NCBI GenBank assembly: GCA_012955965.1
Contig: JABBZI010000003.1
Span: 167,793 to 231,792, forward strand
Source: Clostridioides difficile
GTDB lineage: Bacteria > Bacillota > Clostridia > Peptostreptococcales > Peptostreptococcaceae
Direction: 5' to 3'
DNA length: 64,000 nucleotides
The notes below the pieces were generated by a model. It worked only from the letters and a program-made list of their open reading frames with translations. It was not told the DNA's origin and did no database searches. The position numbers and the translations under genes were made by a program. Positions 47,622 through 56,511 of the stretch are shown here, piece after piece (the first letter of the stretch is position 1; each line of letters opens with the position of its first letter).

Positions 47622-48122
47622 ATGAGAAGAAAGAGTATTAATATAGCATTAACAGCAGTTGTTACAGCAATTTATGCGGTTTTAACCCTGTCATTGGGAT
47701 TTATAAGTTATGGACCAATACAATTTAGAGTGGCAGAGATTATGATGCTTTTAGCATTTTTAGATAAAGGTTACATAGTAGGTCTTACATTAGGATGTTT
47801 TTTAGCAAATGTTATAGGACCATATGGTGTACCTGATATAGTATTTGGGACATTGGCTACATTTATAAGTGGGAGTTTGATTTATGTTACTAAAAAGATA
47901 GGTGGACAAAATAAAGGCACACTGATTATAGCTTCTGTATGGCCAACTATTGTAAATGCAGTTGTGGTTGGATTGATGTTAAACATATTTTTTGGACTTC
48001 CTTTGATTTTATCTATGATACAGGTAGGTTTTGGAGAATTTGTGGTTGTGACAGTGGTTGGAGTACCATTCTTTAGTTTCTTAATGAAAAAATATAAGAA
48101 TGTTATTGATATTAAATTTTAA
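47622..48122 (+). CDS. queT: QueT-family ECF S component (queuosine precursor transport)
   Basis: A 166-aa membrane substrate-binding component that works with a shared ECF module to import a queuosine precursor. YGPIQFRVAE, ANVIGPYGVPDIVFGTLAT and FGEFVVVTVVG are typical of QueT. Five or six hydrophobic segments fill the protein. AGGAG precedes the ATG. The 280-base upstream region contains no clear preQ1 aptamer. The WYL regulator gene starts 57 bases later on the same strand. Confidence 0.9.
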   Translation: MRRKSINIALTAVVTAIYAVLTLSLGFISYGPIQFRVAEIMMLLAFLDKGYIVGLTLGCFLANVIGPYGVPDIVFGTLATFISGSLIYVTKKIGGQNKGTLIIASVWPTIVNAVVVGLMLNIFFGLPLILSMIQVGFGEFVVVTVVGVPFFSFLMKKYKNVIDIKF

Positions 48123-48179
48123 AAAATATACTATCATTTCATAGATTAAGATTGGTATTAATATAAGGGGGATTTTTAT

Positions 48180-49157
48180 TTGTCAAAGATAAAAAGATTA
48201 ACTGATGTTTGGACATATATTAATGATAAACAGAAGTTTACAATTAAAGAGTTGTCAGAAGAGTTTAATCTTTCGCCTAAGACTATCCAACGATACTTGA
48301 CAGAATTAAATGAAATGGGACTTCCTATTCAGACAGAAAAGGGTAGAAATGGAGGATATAGAGTTTTAAATAATAGTTATATAACTCCTGTTGTGTTTAC
48401 AGAAATAGAAGTAATGTCTATCTTCTTTGCGCTTAAGTCACTTCAAATTTATAGGTCAATGTTAATAGATAAAGAAATTGAATCTATAATAAGAAAAATA
48501 AGTTATGAGCGCAAGAGTAGTATAAAAGTAGGAATAGATAATATAAAAAATTATATTGAATTTATACCAAATGAAGGAAGGTATAAAAGTAGTGATATTG
48601 TTGAATTTTTTAGAGCTTCCTCAGAGTCCTGCATTTTAAATATTAAATATAAATCTGGAAATCAATTGTTGGAGAAAAAAGTATGCCCTATAGGTATATT
48701 TTTAAAGAAGTGTGTGTGGTTTACACCTGTGTATGATTATGAAAGTGATAAGATTCTATTAATCTGTATGGAAAATGTGATTGAATTTAAGAGGATAGGA
48801 AAGAGTACAAAGAAAAATATAAGTTTAAAAGTGTGGATAGACACAGTATATATGAAAACATATGAAAATATGTTATTTACTAGAGGATTTGATGAAAGTA
48901 TTAAATTATGTGTACTGTTAACTAAAGAAGGTGTATCTAAAATAAAGAATAATCATTATGATTTAGATATAAAGATAAATGAAGATGGTAGTGGTATAAT
49001 TGATACATTCATAAAGCATGATGAAATAGATTGGTATGTATCTACTTTATTTTCAATAGGACAAGAAGCAAGGGTGGTAGAGCCGAAATTTATAAATAAG
49101 TTACTTTATGACAAGGCTAAGGAGTTAAAATATTTTTTTGAGGAAAATATGTTATAA
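48180..49157 (+). CDS. WYL-domain transcriptional regulator (TTG start)
   Basis: A 325-aa regulator. The N-terminal helix-turn-helix (IKELSEEFNLSPKTIQRYLTEL) is followed by a wing with GRNGGYRV. A central WYL-type beta-rich domain (about residues 140-220) contains CILNIKYKSG and a C-terminal WCX-like segment. AAGGGGG lies eight bases before TTG at 48180. WYL proteins are frequent repressors of defence loci (for example BrxR and CapW families). The FtsZ-like/McrBC genes begin 49 bases downstream, so it is probably their regulator. Confidence 0.9.
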   Translation: MSKIKRLTDVWTYINDKQKFTIKELSEEFNLSPKTIQRYLTELNEMGLPIQTEKGRNGGYRVLNNSYITPVVFTEIEVMSIFFALKSLQIYRSMLIDKEIESIIRKISYERKSSIKVGIDNIKNYIEFIPNEGRYKSSDIVEFFRASSESCILNIKYKSGNQLLEKKVCPIGIFLKKCVWFTPVYDYESDKILLICMENVIEFKRIGKSTKKNISLKVWIDTVYMKTYENMLFTRGFDESIKLCVLLTKEGVSKIKNNHYDLDIKINEDGSGIIDTFIKHDEIDWYVSTLFSIGQEARVVEPKFINKLLYDKAKELKYFFEENML

Positions 49158-49206
49158 TATTTAAAAATGTTAAAACTAAATAATTATTAAGGAGAAATAC
49201 ATTATA

Positions 49207-49929
49207 ATGGAAGAGTCTAATAAGAATGCTAAGATAATTGGTATTGGAACTGAAGGTATCAATATAATAAATGAAATAGAAGAAAAGATAAAAACAAATA
49301 TGGCAATAGAGAGAATCAATATAAATCAAGAAGTTGAGAAAGAATACGTAAGAAGCCTTTTAGATGGAGTAGAAATATTATTTTTAGCCTATTCGACTGA
49401 AGACAAACAAAGTAGAGAAATTATAAAAGCTATTTCATATATGTCAAATGAAAGAAGAATTTTATCTATAGGAATGAATTGCTCAGATAAGGAAAATAAA
49501 GAAGACTTAGAACTTGGAAGAGAATTTAAAATTAATAATGATAGTATCTTTAAATTTATTGATTTAATGAATATTATGATAGAGTCTATTTCTGATTATT
49601 GTATGATAAATATAGATATAACTGATTTGAAAGAAGCTATTATAGGAGATAAAGGAATTAAGTATTCTTTTGAAGAATTTGAAGATACAAAAGAATATAG
49701 TAAAATGGCTAACATTTTATTTGAAAGCATGGAATATCTTGGTGAAGAATTTATAAATAAAAAAGGCATTGTATTTGTTGAAGGAAATATGGACTTTTCT
49801 CTAGTAGAATTGAATGATTTAATAAACAATATTCAAAGTAAAATAGAAGAAAAATATGAAGTAATATTTTCTTTATACTTAAAAGAAAATTTAGGTGGAA
49901 AGATTAAAGTTGGTTTATTGTATAATTAG
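49207..49929 (+). CDS. Divergent FtsZ/tubulin-like protein lacking the nucleotide signature loop
   Basis: A 240-aa protein whose sequence follows FtsZ from end to end: AKIIGIGTEGINIINEI (8-24) fits the first strand and T1 loop; GVEILFLAYSTED (54-66) fits the strand before T4; INIDITDLKEAI (134-145) fits T7; GIVFVEGNMDFSLVELNDL (187-205) and SLYLKENLGGKIKVGLL fit the C-terminal domain. T7 keeps N135, D137 and D140. The tubulin signature GGGTGTG is missing, with STEDKQS in its place, and there is no FtsZ C-terminal tail. It may bind FtsZ without binding GTP. AAGGAG precedes the ATG; mcrB starts 27 bases downstream. The call rests on my reading of the alignment. Confidence 0.72.
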   Translation: MEESNKNAKIIGIGTEGINIINEIEEKIKTNMAIERININQEVEKEYVRSLLDGVEILFLAYSTEDKQSREIIKAISYMSNERRILSIGMNCSDKENKEDLELGREFKINNDSIFKFIDLMNIMIESISDYCMINIDITDLKEAIIGDKGIKYSFEEFEDTKEYSKMANILFESMEYLGEEFINKKGIVFVEGNMDFSLVELNDLINNIQSKIEEKYEVIFSLYLKENLGGKIKVGLLYN

Positions 49930-49956
49930 TATGTTTTAGATATTAAGGAGAAAGAT

Positions 49957-51891
49957 ATGTCTGAAAATATAAGAGTTACAGAATATTGGTTAATGGAAGA
50001 ATTTTTTTATCAAGAAACAGATACACCACAGATTTTTAGAGAAGAAAGTATAATTGCACTTGGCTTTGATATAAAAATAAATTTGAAAAAAGTATTCAAT
50101 ATGAGAAAAAAATCAGAAAAATATATCAATGAGAACTGTAATGACAAAGACTTTATAAAAAGATTTATGTCAATTAAAAAAGGTGATTATTTTTTATATA
50201 AGGCATATCAAAATGTAGAAGAAAAAATTAAATGTAGTGTATCTATTGGTATAGTTGAAGAAAGTTTTGAAAATGGTTATGAATTAAGTCATATTTTAGG
50301 TCATACATTGCCAGTAAAATGGATGCATAATTTTGATACAGTTTCAAGTTGCAAAGTATATACAAGTGAGTTTTATAAACTAAGTAACAATGACATTAGC
50401 TCATACTTAGAAATTATTAAATTAAAAGATAAGAAATCATTGAAAAACATGATAGAAGAAAGTGATAATAATAAATGGTATCTAAAAAACTATTATTATA
50501 AAAATGTAGATAAGTGTGTAGATAATGAAGAATTATTTATTCAACCTACTGACTTAGAGCAATTAGAATATCTTAAAAACATAAATATAGATGATTATAT
50601 TTTATTATATAATAGTGAGAAAGTAATCTGTGAAAACGACCATACAATGAAGAGCATATTTGGTGTATGTCAAGTTATGGAAGGATTCGATAAAGAGAAA
50701 ATAAGCATCTTGGAGGGCGGATATTTTTTACCTGTTAAGTGGATAGAATATGAAAAAGAGAATATAGATGGAAATGCTTGGGTTGTATTTGAAAATAATA
50801 GTATAGTTGAAAAGTATATAAAAAGGTTTACTAATAATATGCCTTTAAATACTATATTTTATGGCCCGCCAGGAACTGGTAAAACATATAGAGCAAAGCA
50901 AACAGTTTATAGTCTGGTAAATGAAACTAGTTTAAAAAATAGAGATTATATAAGTAATGTAAATTATAAAAACAATGTAGAGTTTTGTACATTCCATCAA
51001 TCATATGGATATGAGGAATTTATAGAAGGTCTAAAGTCCGATGGCGAAGGGAATTTTAAGCCAGAGGATGGAATATTAAAGGACATATCTATAGAAGCAT
51101 GTTATGATGCATTAAAGTTTGAAAAAAAGTTGAATCTTGAGTTGAAAAAAGATAAATTAACTTTAGAAGAGATAAAATCCAGAAAAAAGAAGTTGATATT
51201 AGAAAATATAGAATCTAGTGACAGTTTTAATTTTGAAGAATCAGAAAACTATGTTTTAATAATAGATGAAATTAATAGAGGAAATATATCTAAAATATTT
51301 GGTGAGTTAATAACATTGCTTGAAGAAGATAAAAGACTCACTAAATCAAATCAAACTATTGTCAAGTTACCATACTCAAAAGAAAAATTTTCTTTACCTC
51401 CAAATTTGTATATAGTTGGAACTATGAATACATCAGATAAATCAATAGCACTCTTAGATATAGCTTTGAGAAGAAGATTTGATTTTGAAGAAATTATGCC
51501 AGATTACGATTCATTGTCTGTTGTAGAGGGTATAGATGTTAGAAATATGTTATATACAATTAATAAAAGAATAGAGTTTTTATATGATAGAGACCATGTT
51601 ATTGGACAAGCTTACTTGCTTAATGTAGATAATATTGAGGATATAGTGTTAACATTTAGGAGTAAAATAATACCACTCCTTCAAGAGTACTTTTATTATG
51701 ATTCAGAAAAAGTAGGTCTTATTTTAGGAGGTATAGGAAAAAATGAAAACGATAAATATATTGTTTACAAAGAAGAACTTATAGCTTCTGAATTGTTTAA
51801 AAAAAATAATACATCAGTGATTGAAAATAAAGTTAATTATTGTATAAAGCGAAACATATCTAGTAGGGAGTTAAAGAATATATATGAGTAA
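49957..51891 (+). CDS. mcrB: McrB-like AAA+ GTPase with tandem EVE/PUA-like modules
   Basis: Motor subunit of a type IV, modification-dependent restriction enzyme; 644 aa. Two EVE/PUA-like modules appear at about residues 76-124 and 212-263, each ending in LPVKW; such domains read modified cytosine or other bases. The AAA+ core has Walker A GPPGTGKT (303-310), Walker [12 protein letters not shown] (433-443), the McrB signature MNTSDKS (490-496) and RRRFDF. A Lys/Glu-rich insertion (about 385-425) precedes Walker B. AAGGAG precedes the ATG. It overlaps mcrC by eight bases. Confidence 0.92.
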   Translation: MSENIRVTEYWLMEEFFYQETDTPQIFREESIIALGFDIKINLKKVFNMRKKSEKYINENCNDKDFIKRFMSIKKGDYFLYKAYQNVEEKIKCSVSIGIVEESFENGYELSHILGHTLPVKWMHNFDTVSSCKVYTSEFYKLSNNDISSYLEIIKLKDKKSLKNMIEESDNNKWYLKNYYYKNVDKCVDNEELFIQPTDLEQLEYLKNINIDDYILLYNSEKVICENDHTMKSIFGVCQVMEGFDKEKISILEGGYFLPVKWIEYEKENIDGNAWVVFENNSIVEKYIKRFTNNMPLNTIFYGPPGTGKTYRAKQTVYSLVNETSLKNRDYISNVNYKNNVEFCTFHQSYGYEEFIEGLKSDGEGNFKPEDGILKDISIEACYDALKFEKKLNLELKKDKLTLEEIKSRKKKLILENIESSDSFNFEESENYVLIIDEINRGNISKIFGELITLLEEDKRLTKSNQTIVKLPYSKEKFSLPPNLYIVGTMNTSDKSIALLDIALRRRFDFEEIMPDYDSLSVVEGIDVRNMLYTINKRIEFLYDRDHVIGQAYLLNVDNIEDIVLTFRSKIIPLLQEYFYYDSEKVGLILGGIGKNENDKYIVYKEELIASELFKKNNTSVIENKVNYCIKRNISSRELKNIYE

Positions 51892-53152
51892 AAATATATA
51901 TGTTAAAGAGACTTATGAATGGATAAAAGTCGGTAATAGTGAAAATGAGCTTACAGAAATTGAATATGAAAAGTTACTTAAATATATAGATAATAATAAA
52001 GATGTATTAAAGAGCAATATAATAGATATAAAGTACAAAAAACTTAGATTTATAAACTATGTAGGTGTTATATGTTTTGAAAATATAATACTTGAGGTAC
52101 TTCCAAAATTGTCATTAAGTGATAATCTTGTAAAAGACAGAGAAATGTTGTTACATATGCTTTCTACATGTAATAAAATTCCAATTATAATGAATGAAAG
52201 CGTAGGATTAAGTTTAAAAAATTATAATCTTTTGAATTTTTTTGTTATGTATTTTATTGAAAATATGCAAACACAAATTAAGAGAGGGATTCACTTTGAA
52301 TATATAAATAAAATAGAACATTCAAATGTTATAAGGGGGAAAATATTATTAAGTACATACGCAAGAGAGAAAGTCATTTCTCCAATGAAAATAAAATGTG
52401 AGTATGATGAATATAGTGAAAATAATTTCTTAAATCAGATTCTTAAAAAAGCATGTATATCTATTTTATGTAGAATAAATGATAATTTAATTCAAAATAA
52501 GATTAAAAATATTTTAAGATATTTTCAAAATGTAGACTTAATTTATATAGACAAAGAAAAACTATTAGATTACAAATTTTATAAAAACAATGATAGATTT
52601 AAAGATTGTTATTTACTAGCCAGACTTATACTTTTAAATTTGTCTATGGATAATAGTCAAAACAATCAGGAAGCATTTTCTATACTATTTGAAATAAATA
52701 CTTTATATGAAGAATATATAGGTGTTTTAATAAAAAATATATGGAATAATTCATTTAGAGAAACTTATATACAAGATAAAAGTAAATTTCTTTTAAAAAA
52801 TGAACAAACAGGAAAGAAAAATTTTAATTTAAGACCAGATATAGTATTATGTGACTTAAAAAATGAATATGAGATTATAATTGATACAAAATGGAAAGCT
52901 ATTGAAGTGGATTCAAATGTTTTTTATAAGTCAAGTGATATATATCAGATGTATGCATACATAACAGCCTATGAAAATGCAAAAAGATGCATATTATTAT
53001 ATCCTTGTATTCAAAAAGATAAGAATTACAGTTCTTGGAAATTATCAGAATCATTTAAAGGTAAATTTATAGAAGCAAAAACTGTGAGATTGGATGATGT
53101 GAAAAATACACAAGATGATTTAAAAAAAATAATTTTTAATTATAAATTTTAA
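51884..53152 (+). CDS. mcrC: McrC-like nuclease subunit
   Basis: Endonuclease and GTPase-stimulating partner of McrB; 422 aa. The N-terminal half fits the McrC adaptor, with VIRGKIL and [17 protein letters not shown]. The C-terminal PD-(D/E)xK nuclease site is RPD (317-319) and DTK (334-336), so it looks catalytically intact. Its start lies inside the end of mcrB, which indicates coupled translation. No methyltransferase is nearby, as expected for a type IV system. Confidence 0.92.
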   Translation: MSKNIYVKETYEWIKVGNSENELTEIEYEKLLKYIDNNKDVLKSNIIDIKYKKLRFINYVGVICFENIILEVLPKLSLSDNLVKDREMLLHMLSTCNKIPIIMNESVGLSLKNYNLLNFFVMYFIENMQTQIKRGIHFEYINKIEHSNVIRGKILLSTYAREKVISPMKIKCEYDEYSENNFLNQILKKACISILCRINDNLIQNKIKNILRYFQNVDLIYIDKEKLLDYKFYKNNDRFKDCYLLARLILLNLSMDNSQNNQEAFSILFEINTLYEEYIGVLIKNIWNNSFRETYIQDKSKFLLKNEQTGKKNFNLRPDIVLCDLKNEYEIIIDTKWKAIEVDSNVFYKSSDIYQMYAYITAYENAKRCILLYPCIQKDKNYSSWKLSESFKGKFIEAKTVRLDDVKNTQDDLKKIIFNYKF

Positions 53153-53285
53153 AAATAAGAATTATAAAAATAATAAAAATACTTTAAAAAAGGGTAAATA
53201 TAACTCTATATGTATAGAAAAGTTTCTGATGTATATGAAAAATTTATAAAAATATTAAATTTAAAAAGCATTTATATGTAAAATA

Positions 53286-53300
53286 TGGCATCATAATTGC
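53286..53300 (+). promoter_or_regulatory. Sigma-54 (-24/-12) promoter 1
   Basis: TGGCATCATAATTGC with GG and GC exactly 12 bases apart. It lies between mcrC and the sigma-54 activator gene. Transcription from it would start near 53312 and meet a terminator at 53334. Confidence 0.75.
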
Positions 53301-53333
53301 TTGTTTAATATAGGATGTGTGTAAGATTAAGAG

Positions 53334-53374
53334 AGTATATCTACTAATTTAAGATTTGGTAGATATACTTTTTA
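53334..53374 (+). terminator. Terminator just after sigma-54 promoter 1
   Basis: AGTATATCTAC (53334-53344) pairs with GTAGATATACT (53359-53369), followed by TTTTT. It can end mcrC transcripts as well. The remaining gene-free stretch 53153-53498 holds nothing else I can name. Confidence 0.8.
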
Positions 53375-53498
53375 TTAGTCTTAACTTGAAAAATAAAATA
53401 ATATTATTAAATTATAACTAAACTTTTCTGTTATGATATAATTAAATAGATGATTTGAAGGATTATTATATAGAATACTTATTTGGAGTTGATATTTT

Positions 53499-54539
53499 AT
53501 GGACAAACACAGTGATTCAGTAATGTATGGTGGAATGGAAGTATACAATATTTGGGGGACAACAACAGTAGACTCTATAATTGGAGATTCTGATGTGATG
53601 CGTGCTCTAAAAAATAGAATTCGCAAAATTGGAAATAGCGATTCTACTGTAGCTATAACGGGAGAAAGTGGTACTGGAAAAGAGTTAATAGCAAGGGCCA
53701 TTCATCTCGCAGGAAACAGAGGGAATAAAACATTCGTTGCTATAAACTGTGCTGCTATACCAGAACCTCTACTGGAAAGTGAACTTTTTGGATATACAAA
53801 AGGGGCTTTTAGTGGAGCAGATTCAAAAGGGAAGATTGGTAAATTTGAATTGGCTAATGGAGGAGTTGTATTTTTAGATGAGATAGGAGATATGCCAATT
53901 CAACTACAATCAAAGTTATTGAGAGTATTACAGGAAAAGAAGTTTACAAGAATAGGCTCAAATGAACTAATTGATATAGATGTTAGAATCATATCAGCTA
54001 CTAATAGAGACTTATTTGAGTTGGTTAAAGAAAATAAATTTAGAGAAGATTTATACTATAGATTAAACGTAATACCTTTGGAGGTACCACCACTTAGAGA
54101 AAGAGGAGACGATATACAAATATTAATAAATAATTTTATAGATAAATATTCTAGGAAGATGAAGAAAAATGTATACCATATAGAGCCAGATGTAGAACAA
54201 ATGTTGCTTAAATATCCTTGGCCAGGGAATATTAGAGAGTTGGAAAACACTATAGAATTAGCCTTAAATCTACTTGAAGAAGATGGCATAATACATAAAG
54301 GTATAATAAATAGAAAGATAATTGAATATTTTAAGCGAAACAATATAAATATAAAACTACTTGAGGAAAATGACTATGAGATAAGTATGGAACAAGAGAT
54401 ACTTACACTTGAGGAATTTGAAAGAGCATATATAAAGAAAGTGTTGAAGTTTTATGGTAATGATACTAAGTCTAAAAAGTTAGCTGCTAAAAAACTTGGA
54501 ATATCGCTAGCCACATTGTACAGAAAAATAGATGTATAA
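53499..54539 (+). CDS. Sigma-54-dependent activator without a sensor domain
   Basis: A 346-aa enhancer-binding protein. After only about 25 residues the AAA+ domain begins: Walker A GESGTGKE (55-62), GAFSGA (102-107, a conservative form of the sigma-54-contacting GAFTGA), Walker [10 protein letters not shown] and the [10 protein letters not shown] segment. A Fis-type helix-turn-helix ([19 protein letters not shown]) ends the protein. The lack of a PAS, GAF or receiver domain resembles PspF, which is controlled by a partner protein. Nearby -24/-12 promoters upstream of the permease operon and ygeX make it the likely activator of this island. Confidence 0.95.
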   Translation: MDKHSDSVMYGGMEVYNIWGTTTVDSIIGDSDVMRALKNRIRKIGNSDSTVAITGESGTGKELIARAIHLAGNRGNKTFVAINCAAIPEPLLESELFGYTKGAFSGADSKGKIGKFELANGGVVFLDEIGDMPIQLQSKLLRVLQEKKFTRIGSNELIDIDVRIISATNRDLFELVKENKFREDLYYRLNVIPLEVPPLRERGDDIQILINNFIDKYSRKMKKNVYHIEPDVEQMLLKYPWPGNIRELENTIELALNLLEEDGIIHKGIINRKIIEYFKRNNINIKLLEENDYEISMEQEILTLEEFERAYIKKVLKFYGNDTKSKKLAAKKLGISLATLYRKIDV

Positions 54540-54590
54540 TAATTAACTTTTTAATTCTCAATTCTAAAATTTGAAATTATAAAATTGATA

Positions 54591-54628
54591 AAAAACACTT
54601 GGAAAACTATTTTCCAAGTGTTTTTTTG
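54591..54628 (+). terminator. Activator gene terminator
   Basis: AAAAACACTTGGAAAA pairs perfectly (16 pairs) with TTTTCCAAGTGTTTTT across a CTA loop, followed by TTT. Confidence 0.95.
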
Positions 54629-54759
54629 TGTAATAGTATTTTATTATCCAAAAATAAAAAAAATTTAAAAGAATTAAAAAAAATAAATGCTTTATCAAAT
54701 TATCAAATACTAACAAATATAATAAAATTTATATGTGTAAAACAATTATGTTAAAAAAT

Positions 54760-54774
54760 TGGCATTATAATTGC
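54760..54774 (+). promoter_or_regulatory. Sigma-54 (-24/-12) promoter 2
   Basis: TTGGCATTATAATTGC with GG (54761-54762) and GC (54773-54774) 12 bases apart, upstream of the first NCS2 permease gene. Confidence 0.85.
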
Positions 54775-54866
54775 TTCATAGTAAATTGAGATGACAAAAT
54801 AAAAAAGAAAGGATGTTGTATGAGATAATAATAACTGTCATTAAAAAATAGTTGGGAGTGATAACC

Positions 54867-56216
54867 TTGAGTAAATATCAAAAAAGTGTTTCTATGTTTG
54901 ATATTGATGGAAGGCCACCAATTTTAAAGTGTCTGCCACTATCAATGCAACATATATTAGCAATGATAGTTGGAACTGTTACAGTACCTATAGTCGTAGG
55001 AGGAGCTGTTGGTGTTAGCCCTACGCAAATTACACTTTTAGTCCAATATGCATTAATAATAGCTGGCATATCAACACTTATACAACTATATCCAATAGGA
55101 AATATTGGTTCAAGATTGCCTATAATTTTTGGAGTTGGATTTACTTATGTACCAACACTTGTAGCAGTTGGAGGAAATTACGGATTAGCAAGCATATTGG
55201 GTGCACAACTAATAGGGGGAGTTGCTACAGTATTAATAGGATTATTTATAAAAAAGATAAGAAAGTTTTTTCCTAATATAGTTGCAGGAACAGTAGTCTT
55301 TACAATTGGATTATCTTTATATCCTATAGCAATAAATTATATGGCAGGTGGTGTAAATAGCCCTACTTATGGCTCTATGCAAAATTGGGCAGTAGCAGCT
55401 ATAACACTAGTGGTAGTTATAGGTCTTAGTCAATTTGCAAAAGGGTATGCAAAATTGGCAGCAATATTTTTGGGAATTATAGTTGGATATTGTGTATCTT
55501 TAGTTTTGGGTATAATAAATTTTGACCCTATTAGAGAAGCAGCTTGGTTTGCAGTACCTAAACCACTTGAGTTTGGATTGGAATTTGATATACCTGTAGT
55601 AATATCAGTAGTAATTGTAAGCATAATCAATGCTGTTCAAGCAATTGGAGATTTATCAGCTACTACAATGGGAGGTATGGACAGGGATATTACAGATAAA
55701 GAATTGTCAAGTGGAGTAGTAGGAAGTGGAATTTGTACTATGATAGGAGCTTTGTTTGGAGGTTTGCCACCATCATCATACAGCCAAAACGTGGGAATGG
55801 TAGCTATGAACAAAGTAATAAGTAGATTTGTGCTTGGAATAGCTGGTGTATTTATGTTATTGTCGGGGTTTGTACCTAAATTTGGTGCATTAATGACTAC
55901 TATACCGTATTCAGTTTTGGGAGGAGCTACAATATCTATATTTAGTATGATAACAATGACAGGTATAAAGTTAATTATTACAGAAGAGTTGTCATCAAGA
56001 AATATTACCATTGTTGGTTTGGCAATTGCTTTAGGCATGGGAATAACATCAGTCCCAGCAGCCCAAGAGGCATTTCCTTCATTTGTAAAATTAGTATTTG
56101 GAGAATCTCCAATAGTAATTGCAACATTGGTTGCATTCATTTTAAATCTAATAATACCAAATAAAAGCCTAGAGGATGAGGCTAAAGAAAGAGCTGTTAT
56201 GGAAGAAGCCAATTAA
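54867..56216 (+). CDS. NCS2 nucleobase permease 1 (xanthine/urate type, TTG start)
   Basis: A 449-aa membrane transporter with about 14 helices of the xanthine/uracil permease family. LQHILAMIVGT-like opening, the SQNVG motif (SYSQNVGMVAMN) and the GAT region near PYSVLGGATI are typical. TTG at 54867 follows GGGAGTG at good distance; an earlier in-frame TTG overlaps that site. It is the first gene after sigma-54 promoter 2 and its neighbours degrade purines, so xanthine, urate or a related purine is the likely cargo. Confidence 0.9.
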   Translation: MSKYQKSVSMFDIDGRPPILKCLPLSMQHILAMIVGTVTVPIVVGGAVGVSPTQITLLVQYALIIAGISTLIQLYPIGNIGSRLPIIFGVGFTYVPTLVAVGGNYGLASILGAQLIGGVATVLIGLFIKKIRKFFPNIVAGTVVFTIGLSLYPIAINYMAGGVNSPTYGSMQNWAVAAITLVVVIGLSQFAKGYAKLAAIFLGIIVGYCVSLVLGIINFDPIREAAWFAVPKPLEFGLEFDIPVVISVVIVSIINAVQAIGDLSATTMGGMDRDITDKELSSGVVGSGICTMIGALFGGLPPSSYSQNVGMVAMNKVISRFVLGIAGVFMLLSGFVPKFGALMTTIPYSVLGGATISIFSMITMTGIKLIITEELSSRNITIVGLAIALGMGITSVPAAQEAFPSFVKLVFGESPIVIATLVAFILNLIIPNKSLEDEAKERAVMEEAN

Positions 56217-56511
56217 GATATAATAATTTGAAGGGTTGTTTAAATTATTTATTATGAGATTGTTAGATTATTTTTGATAGCTATTCATTTTAATAAAAAA
56301 TTTATCAAAGAAATATATACCAAGCAATTAATATTTATTCAAAAAGAAAATCGGGGAGGGTATATTGGAGAATTTGTTAATTTTTTATAAAAATAGCTCA
56401 GTTTAGCTGTGTTTATCGGTTGAGCAATAAATTCATGGTCATAAAAATATTTATAGAAAATAATTATAAAAATATTTAGTCAAGATATTTATGTATGGGA
56501 GGATTTATTTT

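Noticed and set aside
55637..56212. Minus-strand open frame inside permease 1
   Set aside because: Shadow frame without a start signal.
56365..56406. Leader peptide of 13 codons (TTG start) after GGGGAGGG between the two permease genes
   Set aside because: Very short, no conserved feature and no attenuator behind it.
56393..56432. tRNA-like AGCTCAGTTTAGC segment
   Set aside because: Resembles a D-arm by chance; no anticodon arm, T-arm or acceptor stem can be built.
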